Shown here in pieces: positions 17,612 through 24,696 of a DNA stretch of 25,069 nucleotides. The notes beneath the pieces are model-generated. The model was not told the DNA's origin, did not search any database, and saw only the letters and a list, made by a program, of their open reading frames with translations. The position numbers and the translations under genes are program-made. Location of the stretch: the NCBI GenBank assembly GCA_023431055.1, contig JAEYXX010000029.1, positions 1 through 25,069 on the forward strand. Direction: 5' to 3'. This stretch comes from Pseudomonadota bacterium. Its GTDB lineage: Bacteria; Pseudomonadota; Gammaproteobacteria; Pseudomonadales; Pseudomonadaceae. The stretch's first letter is position 1; each line of letters starts with the position of its first letter.

Positions 17612-18697
17612 ATGGAATTCTTTGAAAAACTGAACAATCTCGCATCTAAGATTCGCCAACAAGGTGCGGCTATCAAAACCGAAGAGGCGACAAAGAACGC
17701 CTTCGTAATGCCATTCATAAATACCGTACTGGGATATGACGTCTTTGACCCAACAGAAGTAACTCCAGAATTCGTGTGCGATGTAGGCACGAAGAAAGGC
17801 GAAAAAATTGACTACGCAATATTGAAAGAAGGCGAAGTTCAAATATTGGTTGAATGCAAGAAAATTGGCGAACCATTGAACATCAACCATGCATCTCAAC
17901 TATTCCGCTACTTCCATGTCACCAACGCACGTATCTCGATCCTCACCAACGGGCAAGTGTACAAATTTTTTACTGATCTTGACGCACCTAACAAGATGGA
18001 TGAAAAGCCCTTCCTTGAACTGGATTTACTTGACATCGATGAACATGCCGTACCAGAGCTGATAAAACTCACCAAATCTGCTTTCGACGTAGAATCCATC
18101 ATCAACTCTGCTGGCGAACTCAAGTATGTCAGCCAGATCAAAAAGGAAATTGCCGCACAATTCAGCAAACCGGAAGATGATTTTGTTAAATTTTTCGCAT
18201 CGCGCGTTTACGACGGAATGATTACCCAGAGAGTTCGCGAACAATTCACCGAATTGACTCGCAAGGCGGTTGCTCAGTTCTTGAGCGATCAAATAAATGA
18301 TCGCTTGAAATCTGCGATGAGTGGAGCAGTTCAACCTAGTTATGCCTCTACCGTATCAGCACCTACTGAAACACCAGCAGAACAGCAGAGTGAATCAGCA
18401 GAAGATAAAGTGATAACCACACTAGAAGAGCTTGAGGGTTATCACATAGTAAAGGCAATCGTCCGCTCGGTTGTAGACTCAAAACGGATTGTGCAGCGTG
18501 ATACTCAAAGCTACTTTGGCATTCTACTAGACGATAACAATCGAAAACCTATCTGTCGTCTTCACTTCAACCGGCTGCAGAAATACATCGGCATTTTTGA
18601 TCAAGAAAAGAACGAGACGCGCCACCCGATCAGCTCACTGGATGAAATTTACGATTTTGCAGACCAACTGAGAACGACCATTAGCTTTTACTCATGA
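17612..18697 (+). CDS. Orphan HsdR-N-like restriction endonuclease-fold protein
   Basis: The product is 361 residues. Residues ~20-150 match the type I restriction HsdR N-terminal nuclease family (HSDR_N_2 type): an N-terminal helix with TEEATKNAFVMPFINTVLGYD, then KIDYAIL (Asp67) and ILVECKKIGEPLN (Glu81-x-Lys83), a complete PD-(D/E)xK pattern, then HASQLFRYFHVTNARISILTNG. Residues ~260-361 form a separate C-terminal domain (HIVKAIVRSVVDSKRIVQRDTQSYFGIL) around a variable, Gln/Ser/Glu-rich linker. There is no helicase, methylase or specificity gene beside it. The gene is clearly AT-richer than its neighbours, with many AAA/GAA/ATT codons, suggesting acquisition by transfer. AAGG lies about 10 nt before the ATG. 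Role unknown; defence or repair is possible. Confidence 0.82.
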   Translation: MEFFEKLNNLASKIRQQGAAIKTEEATKNAFVMPFINTVLGYDVFDPTEVTPEFVCDVGTKKGEKIDYAILKEGEVQILVECKKIGEPLNINHASQLFRYFHVTNARISILTNGQVYKFFTDLDAPNKMDEKPFLELDLLDIDEHAVPELIKLTKSAFDVESIINSAGELKYVSQIKKEIAAQFSKPEDDFVKFFASRVYDGMITQRVREQFTELTRKAVAQFLSDQINDRLKSAMSGAVQPSYASTVSAPTETPAEQQSESAEDKVITTLEELEGYHIVKAIVRSVVDSKRIVQRDTQSYFGILLDDNNRKPICRLHFNRLQKYIGIFDQEKNETRHPISSLDEIYDFADQLRTTISFYS

Positions 18698-18787
18698 ATA
18701 AGTAATCCGAGATATCAGCAGGGTGGACAACGTGGCGCTTGTGCACCGAGGCGCCTCACAAGATATGCGCCATTTCGACACGACGCT

Positions 18788-19028
18788 TTTCGCCCTTACG
18801 GCGAGTCACTTTCTCTTTGCTCGCGCGAAAGAGAAAGTAACCAAAGAGAAAGCGCGCCCGACATCCGGGTTTCGCTTCGCGAAACTTCCCTCGCTCCGGC
18901 GCTGCTCCGAGGGTCGTCACGGTGGGCCATCCCTGGCCCATCGTTCCTCGTTTGGCATCCATGCCAAACGCCCCTCTACGCAGCACCTCCACTCGGCCTC
19001 CTGACGGGATCAGAGATCGCGGCGCCTG
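18788..19028 (+). repeat. ~240-bp intergenic repeat, copy 1
   Basis: It begins TTTCGCCCTTACGGCGAGTC and includes a TTTCTCTTT...AAAGAGAAA hairpin, a CATCCGGGTTTCGC block, GGGCCATCCCTGGCCCATCG and GGCATCCATGCC. A second copy, in opposite orientation, lies at 19110-19342 with the same order of landmarks. Boundaries are approximate. Confidence 0.7.
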
Positions 19029-19109
19029 CCAGATTTGTGGAATCAACTGCGGAAATGCCGCGGCTTACATCCGACCTACGACTTGGATTCTGGCAACCCT
19101 GCAGAGAAC

Positions 19110-19342
19110 GATCAGGCGCTGCCAATCGCCCCTTCAGAAGGCCGAACGGAATCGTTGTGTAGAGGGTTGAGCGGCATGGATGCCGCGAGAGCCGCGATGG
19201 GCCAGGGATGGCCCTTCGCGGCGGGCCCTCGGAGCAATGATGGAGTGAGGGGAGTCGAGCGCAGCGAGACCCGGATGGCGGGGCACAGCGTTTTTGCTTA
19301 CTTTTTGGCGTTTGAAAAAAGTGAGTCGCCGTAAGGGCGAAA
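19110..19342 (-). repeat. ~235-bp intergenic repeat, copy 2 (inverted)
   Basis: Read on the minus strand from 19342 it starts TTTCGCCCTTACGGCGACTC and continues with CATCCGGGTCTCGC, GGGCCATCCCTGGCCCATCG and GGCATCCATGCC, in the same order as copy 1 but with many substitutions between the blocks. The pair makes a long imperfect inverted repeat spanning 18788-19342. Confidence 0.7.
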
Positions 19343-19407
19343 CCGTAATTTCAGACAACGAATTTGCGGCGTCGGAGTACAAAAACCAAGAGAGCCCTCT
19401 CCCCTAG

Positions 19408-19433
19408 CCCCTCTCCCATAAATGGGAGAGGGG
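19408..19433. repeat. 12-bp-arm hairpin (CCCCTCTCCCAT / ATGGGAGAGGGG)
   Basis: Perfect inverted arms with a 2-nt loop. This CCCTCTCCC-type palindrome is a common intergenic repeat in pseudomonads. Confidence 0.75.
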
Positions 19434-19487
19434 AACTGATCGCGGTCCATCAGTAATCTCAGCGTGCCTTCGAGGCTTCCGAGATTT

Positions 19488-19551
19488 TCGCGGCTGAAGC
19501 CGCTCCTACAGATTTGGGTGGCTTCGGGTCGCGGCTGAAGCCCCTCCCACA
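19488..19551 (+). repeat. Two direct REP sequences
   Basis: Two copies in the same orientation: 19488-19510 (TCGCGGCTGAAGCCGCTCC...) and 19529-19551 (TCGCGGCTGAAGCCCCTCC...). The same REP recurs at 21468-21490 and as an inverted pair at 24549-24607. Confidence 0.88.
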
Positions 19552-19580
19552 AGAGCGTGGCGATACCAGCGGACTTGCCT

Positions 19581-20408
19581 TCACGCCCCCGCAATCAATC
19601 GTTCGATGATCTCCCGCCGCTCAGGATGCTCCGGCACCCGAATCCCGAACTCTTCTCGCAATACCCTCAGTACCTCATCGACACTCTGCAACTGCACCCG
19701 TTCACTCGCCTGCCCCAGTCGGTGAATGGCGAAGCTGCCGTTGTTCAAGGTCTTGCGCAGGCCCGGCCCGGTGCGGGCGGCAATCATCTGGCCAAGGAAG
19801 GGCGAGTCCGGGTGGGTGCACACGTACCAGTTACCCACCACGTAATCGATATCCGCCACCTGCTGCAGATCGAACACGTACATCGCCCGCCAGCTACCCG
19901 CCACCAACGCGCGCAAGGTGTAGGTGCCGTCCACCAACGTCAGCCGATAGGGCTCATGCGGTGTGGGCTGCTCGGCCTCGCTGTCGAGCAGCAGTGGACC
20001 GGTCGGCACCATGCCGCCAAAGCCGACGTCAGTGATGTAGCGCACGCCATCGATGGTCACCAGCACCAGCATATGGGTGCGCGCCGGCAGGGCATCTTCC
20101 GGACCGCCCATGACCACGCGGCCGGTCAGCCCGCGCGCGTCGAAGCCCAACGCCTGCAACAGCAGCAGGTACAGACGGTTAAGTTCGAAGCAGTAGCCGC
20201 CACGGCCCTGGCGTAGCAGCTTGTCCTGGATCGCGGCGGGTTCGACCTCCACCGGCACGCGCAGCATGCTCGCCAGGGTTTCGAAGGGGAACTCGGCGGT
20301 GTGCCGCGCTTGCAGCTCGCGCAGGGTGTCGAGGCTCGGTGGCGGCGCCGACGAGTAACCCAGGCGCCCGAGGTAGGTGTGCAGGTCCAGCTTGAATGCT
20401 TCGGTCAT
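19581..20408 (-). CDS. nat: Arylamine N-acetyltransferase
   Basis: NAT transfers acetyl from acetyl-CoA to arylamines and hydrazines in the cytosol by a ping-pong mechanism. The product is 275 residues, standard for the family. The catalytic triad is complete: Cys73 in RGGYCFELN, His112 in ARTHMLVLV and Asp127 in YITDVGFGG. The N-terminal FPFETLASML block is also typical. The frame is open to 20471, but ATG 20408 has GGGAG about 8 nt upstream and gives the normal N-terminus (MTEAFKLDLHTYLGRLGY). It stands alone and is divergent from the small lipoprotein gene at 20586. Confidence 0.96.
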   Translation of the reverse strand: MTEAFKLDLHTYLGRLGYSSAPPPSLDTLRELQARHTAEFPFETLASMLRVPVEVEPAAIQDKLLRQGRGGYCFELNRLYLLLLQALGFDARGLTGRVVMGGPEDALPARTHMLVLVTIDGVRYITDVGFGGMVPTGPLLLDSEAEQPTPHEPYRLTLVDGTYTLRALVAGSWRAMYVFDLQQVADIDYVVGNWYVCTHPDSPFLGQMIAARTGPGLRKTLNNGSFAIHRLGQASERVQLQSVDEVLRVLREEFGIRVPEHPERREIIERLIAGA

Positions 20409-20585
20409 CGTGCTTCTCCCTTTCTCACTGCCGGCTGTTGTACCAGAGGTATAGGGATAGGCGATATGCAACGAGCCGCAGGCGTGTTCGAATCAGCGCT
20501 TTCGGTTTGCGGCGGCCGGCACACACAAATCCGCGCAGATGCGCCAATCTATCGCTCACCGCCCGAGCTTGCCGAGGACTCCATG

Positions 20586-20789
20586 ATGCACCTGCGCCTT
20601 TTCTGCACCTTCTCCCTGTTAATCACCCTGAGCGGCTGCGGCGCCGGCGAGACGGCCGCCACGGCCACACTCCAGGCGGAGCAGGCCAAACAGGCCCAGC
20701 AGCAGATGGAGCAGCTCAAGCAGCAGATCGACCAGGCCAATGCGGCGAACACTCAGCGTCTGCAGGAGGCCATCGATCAGGCGCAGTGA
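20586..20789 (+). CDS. Small coiled-coil lipoprotein, 67 aa
   Basis: A short signal peptide (MHLRLFCTFSLLITLSGC) ends in the lipobox L-S-G-C. The mature part is almost wholly a Gln/Ala-rich helix (QAEQAKQAQQQMEQLKQQ) with heptad spacing, likely a coiled coil. It resembles small Lpp-like or hypothetical pseudomonad lipoproteins, but I cannot name it. Two ATGs are adjacent, at 20583 and 20586; GAGGA at 20574-20578 sits better for 20586. It lacks an obvious terminator. Confidence 0.72.
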   Translation: MHLRLFCTFSLLITLSGCGAGETAATATLQAEQAKQAQQQMEQLKQQIDQANAANTQRLQEAIDQAQ

Positions 20790-20962
20790 ATCTGGCCTGG
20801 TGGCGCGCACGACTCAATCGATTGCGACTCTGCTCGTCGACACTGGCGAGCAATACGCCGCGCTGCATTGCGGCCACTTACTGGACGTTCGGCACTTCCC
20901 TGATAGCCATAAGCCGTTATAGTACGCGCCCCTATCAGCACTACGACAAGGATGTAATCCGG

Positions 20963-21358
20963 ATGTCTTCCCTCAAGTCTGCCGCCATGCTGGCAGCTGC
21001 ACTCATCGTCAGTGGTTGTTCCACCGCCACCTGGGTCAAGCTCCCCGACGACAGCGCGCTCATCGTCAACGAGCGCCCGGCTCTTCACAAAGAAGGCCTG
21101 ATCAAGACTCGCCCATTTTCATGGGGTGCCGCAGCAGGCGTTCCTTATCGTCTGGAGGACAGGCAATCCCATGTCATCCAGAGCGGCCGCCTGAAAACAC
21201 GCTTTCGCGTTGCCTCGATCTTCTGGCCGCCGGTCGGCATAGCCTATTGGCCGATGGGCTTCGGCCAGCGTTGCTACGATCTGACTGGTCCGGCGCCACA
21301 GACCTGCACTCATCAGGATCTGATCGACCTGCGAAGGAACCATCGCCTTTCCCGCTGA
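20963..21358 (+). CDS. Lipoprotein of unknown function, 131 aa
   Basis: The N-terminus MSSLKSAAMLAAALIVSGC is a lipoprotein signal with lipobox V-S-G-C (Cys19). The mature region has a WVKLPDDSALIVNERPA stretch and an aromatic segment (ASIFWPPVGIAYWPMGFG) that may contact the membrane, plus two further cysteines near the end (RCYDLTGPAPQTC), a possible disulphide. No family recognised. AAGGA lies 10 nt before the ATG. A TATAGT -10-like hexamer is at 20918-20923 without a clear -35. A strong terminator follows immediately. Confidence 0.8.
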   Translation: MSSLKSAAMLAAALIVSGCSTATWVKLPDDSALIVNERPALHKEGLIKTRPFSWGAAAGVPYRLEDRQSHVIQSGRLKTRFRVASIFWPPVGIAYWPMGFGQRCYDLTGPAPQTCTHQDLIDLRRNHRLSR

Positions 21359-21360
21359 CG

Positions 21361-21389
21361 AAAAAGGGGAGCCAATGGCTCCCCTTTTT
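21361..21389 (+). terminator. Terminator after the 131-aa lipoprotein gene
   Basis: AGGGGAGCC-AAT-GGCTCCCCT with A5 before and T5 after is a perfect stem 2 nt after the stop codon. It could work in both directions. Confidence 0.94.
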
Positions 21390-21467
21390 CTGCCCGCATG
21401 AATCAACGATTGCTACCAGCGCCGCAGTGTTGGTCAGGTATTACATCGCCGGTGCTTGCACGTTCAT

Positions 21468-21490
21468 TCGCGGCTGAAGCCGCTCCTACG
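21468..21490 (+). repeat. REP sequence
   Basis: Single copy of the TCGCGGCTGAAGCCGCTCC REP, in the gap between the lipoprotein terminator and the dehydrogenase terminator of the convergent operon. Confidence 0.85.
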
Positions 21491-21524
21491 AGAAGCCCAA
21501 GCACAGCGACACTGCGACCAAGAA

Positions 21525-21550
21525 AAAGGCCGGTCTTGCGACCGGCCTTT
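21525..21550 (-). terminator. Terminator of the bauA-bauC operon
   Basis: AAAGGCCGGTC-(4-nt loop)-GACCGGCCTTT is a perfect 11-bp stem; on the minus strand it ends in T5. It lies 22 nt beyond the dehydrogenase stop codon. Confidence 0.92.
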
Positions 21551-21571
21551 GCATTCAACGCCTCAGCTCAC

Positions 21572-23068
21572 TCAACCATTGCTGGGGAAGGCGAACTGCG
21601 CCGCTTCGTGGCTCTTGCGCGCCGGCCAGCGTTGGGTGATGGCCTTCTTGCGGGTGTAGAAGCGCACGCCATCCGGGCCGTAGGCATGCAGGTCGCCGAA
21701 CAGCGAGCGCTTCCAGCCGCCGAAGCTGTGGTAGCTCACCGGCACCGGCAGCGGCACGTTGACGCCGACCATGCCGACTTCGATTTCGTCGCAGAACAGG
21801 CGCGCGGCTTCACCGTCACGGGTGAAGATGCAGGTGCCGTTGCCGTACTCGTGATCGTTGATCAGTTGCATGGCTTGTTCCAGGCTGCCGACGCGGACGA
21901 TGCACAGCACCGGGCCGAAGATTTCGTCGGTGTAGATGGTCATCTCCGGGGTGACCTTGTCGAACAGGGTGCCGCCGACGAAGAAGCCATTCTCGTTACC
22001 CGGTACCACCAGGCCGCGACCGTCGACCACCAGCTTGGCGCCCTGCGCCACACCGGCGTCGATGTAGCCCTTGACCTTGTCTCGCGCCGCAGCGGTGACC
22101 AGCGGGCCCATGTCCAGGCCGCAGGAGGTGCCGGCGCCGATCTTCAGCGCCTGGATCTGCGGGACGATCTTCTCGACCAGGGCGTCGGCGATCTGGTCGC
22201 CCACGCACACGGCAACCGAGATGGCCATGCAGCGTTCGCCGCAGGAGCCGTAGGCTGCGCCCATCAGTGCGCTGACGGCGTTATCGAGGTCGGCATCGGG
22301 CATCAGCACGGCGTGGTTCTTGGCGCCGCCCAGGGCCTGCACGCGTTTGCCGCGCTTGGTACCTTCGCTGTAGATGTACTCGGCAATCGGGGTCGAGCCG
22401 ACGAAGCTCAGGGCCTTGACCTCGGGCGCCTCGATCAGCGCGTCGACTGCGTCCTTGTCGCCGTTGACCACGTTCAGCACGCCCTTGGGCAGGCCGGCCT
22501 GGTTCAGCAGTTCGGCGATGAACAGGGTGGAGCTCGGGTCGCGCTCGGACGGCTTCAAGATGAAGCAGTTACCACAGACGATGGCCAGCGGGTACATCCA
22601 CAGCGGCACCATGGCCGGGAAGTTGAACGGGGTGATGCCAGCCACCACGCCGATGGGCTGCAGGTCGGTCCAGGCGTCGATGTTCGGGCCAACGTTGCGG
22701 CTGTACTCACCCTTGAGGATTTCCGGCGCAGCGCAGGCGAACTCGACGTTCTCGATGCCGCGCTTGAGTTCGCCTATGGCGTCCTCGATGGTCTTGCCGT
22801 GCTCGGCGCTGATCAGCGCGGCGATTTCGTTCTCGTTCTGCTCCAGCAGCTGCTTGAAGCGGAACATGATCTGCGCGCGCTTGGCCGGCGGGGTGTTGCG
22901 CCAGGCCGGAAAGGCGGCCTTGGCGGCGTCGATGGCCAGTTGCATGGTGGCGCGGTCGGCCAGGCCGACGGCAGTGGTGGAGTCGCCGGTGGACGGGTTG
23001 TACACCGGGGCGCTGCGACCGTTGCCGGCAACGCGTTCGCCGTTGATCAGGTGCGGGATATGGCTCAT
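21572..23068 (-). CDS. bauC: CoA-acylating (methyl)malonate-semialdehyde dehydrogenase
   Basis: The enzyme converts malonate semialdehyde (from beta-alanine) or methylmalonate semialdehyde (from valine) with CoA and NAD to acetyl- or propionyl-CoA. The 498-residue product is an aldehyde dehydrogenase of the MmsA subgroup: nucleotide-binding FVGSTPIAEYIY near 222-233, catalytic Cys280 in GSCGERCMA, and GGAKNHAVLMPDAD at 247-260, where the usual ALDH general-base Glu is absent, a mark of the CoA-acylating group. GGAG lies 6 nt before ATG 23068; the frame extends to 23152 but into a hairpin. It is downstream of a bauA-like transaminase, so beta-alanine catabolism is the likelier role. mmsA is the alternative name. 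Confidence 0.9.
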   Translation of the reverse strand: MSHIPHLINGERVAGNGRSAPVYNPSTGDSTTAVGLADRATMQLAIDAAKAAFPAWRNTPPAKRAQIMFRFKQLLEQNENEIAALISAEHGKTIEDAIGELKRGIENVEFACAAPEILKGEYSRNVGPNIDAWTDLQPIGVVAGITPFNFPAMVPLWMYPLAIVCGNCFILKPSERDPSSTLFIAELLNQAGLPKGVLNVVNGDKDAVDALIEAPEVKALSFVGSTPIAEYIYSEGTKRGKRVQALGGAKNHAVLMPDADLDNAVSALMGAAYGSCGERCMAISVAVCVGDQIADALVEKIVPQIQALKIGAGTSCGLDMGPLVTAAARDKVKGYIDAGVAQGAKLVVDGRGLVVPGNENGFFVGGTLFDKVTPEMTIYTDEIFGPVLCIVRVGSLEQAMQLINDHEYGNGTCIFTRDGEAARLFCDEIEVGMVGVNVPLPVPVSYHSFGGWKRSLFGDLHAYGPDGVRFYTRKKAITQRWPARKSHEAAQFAFPSNG

Positions 23069-23083
23069 GGGGCTCTCCAGAGG

Positions 23084-23162
23084 CGTAGGGTGGATGACGC
23101 TCTTTTCATCCACCTTGGGGATTCGATGATTGGTGGATGGGTAAAGCGTCATCCACCCTACG
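23084..23162. repeat. 79-bp inverted-repeat element between bauA and bauC
   Basis: Perfect 18-bp arms (23084-23101, CGTAGGGTGGATGACGCT, and its reverse complement at 23145-23162) enclose a second perfect pair, CATCCACC (23107-23114) and GGTGGATG (23132-23139). The whole folds as one long hairpin inside the operon, with no T-run. The motif resembles GTAGGGTGG-type intergenic repeats of pseudomonads. Confidence 0.82.
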
Positions 23163-23164
23163 GT

Positions 23165-24511
23165 TCAATCCAGTTTGTTCAGCACGTCACCGACGGCGTT
23201 GAACACGCGGTCGAGGTCTTCGATCTTGGCGTTGAAGGTTGGGCCGAACTGCAGGGTGTCGCCACCGAAGCGCACGTAGAAGCCGGCCTTCCACAGGGCC
23301 ATGCCGGCCTCGAACGGACGGATCACCGCGTCACCATCACGCGGGGCGATCTGCAGCGCGCCAGCCAGACCGCAGTTGCGGATATCGATGATGTGCTTGG
23401 TGCCCTTCAGGCCATGCAGGGCAGCCTCGAACTTGGGCGCCAGCTCGGCGGATTGCTGGATCAGGTTCTCGCGCTTGAGCAGCTCCAGCGTCGCCAGACC
23501 GGCGGCACAGGCCACCGGGTGCGCCGAGTAGGTGTAGCCATGGGTGAACTCGATCATGTGCTCCGGCGACGGCTGCTGCATGAAGGTGTTGTAGATCTCG
23601 CTGCTGGCGATCACCGCACCCAGCGGGATGGCGCCGTTGGTGATCTGCTTGGCGACGTTCATCAGGTCCGGGGTCACGCCGAAGAACTCCGCGCCGCTCC
23701 ACTTGCCCATGCGGCCGAAGCCGGTGATCACTTCGTCGAAGATCAGCAGGATGTTGTGCTGGGTGCAGATCTCGCGCAAGCGCTGCAGGTAGCCCACCGG
23801 CGGCACGATGGCACCGGCCGAACCGGACATCGGCTCGACGATCACCGCGGCGATGTTGGAGGCGTCGTGCAGTTCGATCAGCTTGAGCAGTTCGTTGGCC
23901 AGCTCCACGCCGCCAGTCTCGGCCATGCCCTTGGTGAAGGCCATGCCCGGCTGCAGGGTGTGCGGCAGGTGGTCGGCGTCCATCAGTTGGCCGTACATCT
24001 TGCGGTTGCCACCGATGCCGCCTAACGCGGTACCAGCGATGTTGACGCCGTGGTAGCCACGGGCACGGCCGATGAAACGAGTCTTGGAGGCCTGGCCTTT
24101 GAGGCGCCAGTAGGCCTTGGCCATCTTCACCGCGGTGTCGGCGCACTCGGAGCCGGAGCCGGTGAAGAACACGTGGTTGAGCTCGCCCGGCATCAGGTCG
24201 GCGACCTGCTCGGCCAGTTTGAACGACAGCGCATGGCCGAACTGGAAGCCCGGCGAATAGTCGAGGGTGCCGAGCTGCTTGGCCACGGCGTCCTGAATTT
24301 CCTTGCGCGAGTGGCCGGCGCCGCAGGTCCACAGGCCGGAGAGGCTGTCGTAGATCTTGCGGCCCTGATCATCGGTCAGCCAGCTGCCTTCGGCCCCGAC
24401 GATGATGCGCGGGTCGCGCTGGAACTGGCGGTTGGCGGAGAACGGCATCCAGTGCGCATCCAGCTTGAGCTGGCTGGCCAGGGACGGAGTTGCGGTCTGC
24501 GGCATGTTCAT
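23165..24511 (-). CDS. bauA: Beta-alanine / omega-amino acid:pyruvate transaminase
   Basis: This class III PLP-dependent aminotransferase moves the amino group of beta-alanine (or other omega-amino acids) to pyruvate, giving malonate semialdehyde and alanine. The product is 448 residues. PLP contacts are visible: GSGS at 118-121, Tyr153-His154 in RGYHG, Asp259 in IFDEVITGFGR and the Schiff-base Lys288 in AKQITNGAIPLGA. GAGG lies 7 nt before the ATG. It is the first gene of a two-gene operon with the semialdehyde dehydrogenase and is divergent from a LysR regulator, as in the P. aeruginosa bauR-bauABCD beta-alanine locus; unlike that locus, no bauB lies between the two enzymes here. Confidence 0.94.
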   Translation of the reverse strand: MNMPQTATPSLASQLKLDAHWMPFSANRQFQRDPRIIVGAEGSWLTDDQGRKIYDSLSGLWTCGAGHSRKEIQDAVAKQLGTLDYSPGFQFGHALSFKLAEQVADLMPGELNHVFFTGSGSECADTAVKMAKAYWRLKGQASKTRFIGRARGYHGVNIAGTALGGIGGNRKMYGQLMDADHLPHTLQPGMAFTKGMAETGGVELANELLKLIELHDASNIAAVIVEPMSGSAGAIVPPVGYLQRLREICTQHNILLIFDEVITGFGRMGKWSGAEFFGVTPDLMNVAKQITNGAIPLGAVIASSEIYNTFMQQPSPEHMIEFTHGYTYSAHPVACAAGLATLELLKRENLIQQSAELAPKFEAALHGLKGTKHIIDIRNCGLAGALQIAPRDGDAVIRPFEAGMALWKAGFYVRFGGDTLQFGPTFNAKIEDLDRVFNAVGDVLNKLD

Positions 24512-24548
24512 CGGGTGGCCTCGGCAGTGGCGGCGTGATCAGGGGCAA

Positions 24549-24607
24549 TGTGGGAGGGGCTTTAGCCGCGACTGTCGACAGCAATCGCGGCTGAAGCCGC
24601 TCCTACA
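24549..24607. repeat. Inverted REP pair with central palindrome, bauA-bauR intergenic
   Basis: A degenerate REP on minus (24549-24571) and a perfect REP on plus (24585-24607) face each other around CTGTCGACAG, a perfect 10-bp palindrome (24572-24581). The pair sits in the divergent promoter region, between the two start codons at 24511 and 24697. Confidence 0.85.
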
Positions 24608-24696
24608 AAAGCTCGTTGTTGCCAGCAAAGGTGCCACGGGCATAGAGTCAGTAAAACAATACTCTTCTTATCTTCAGTTCAAGGCCGACTAAACAA

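Larger units (their letters stand above)
18698..19580. other. 883-bp gene-free, repeat-rich interval
   Basis: I see no real gene here. Frames in the interval (for example those reading GPSLAHRGSRGIHA) come from an intergenic repeat and are spurious. Contents in order: repeat copy 1 (18788-19028, plus), an unassigned stretch, repeat copy 2 (19110-19342, inverted), a 12-bp-arm hairpin (19408-19433), and two REP sequences (19488-19510 and 19529-19551). Confidence 0.7.

Noticed and set aside
18723..19382. Several small open frames of 80-99 codons on both strands
   Set aside because: They are translations of the intergenic repeat pair; similar meaningless products appear from each copy.
21398..24025. 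875-codon open frame on the plus strand
   Set aside because: It runs antisense through the whole bauC and most of bauA genes; His/Gln/Val/Asp-rich shadow sequence with no recognisable motif or ribosome site.
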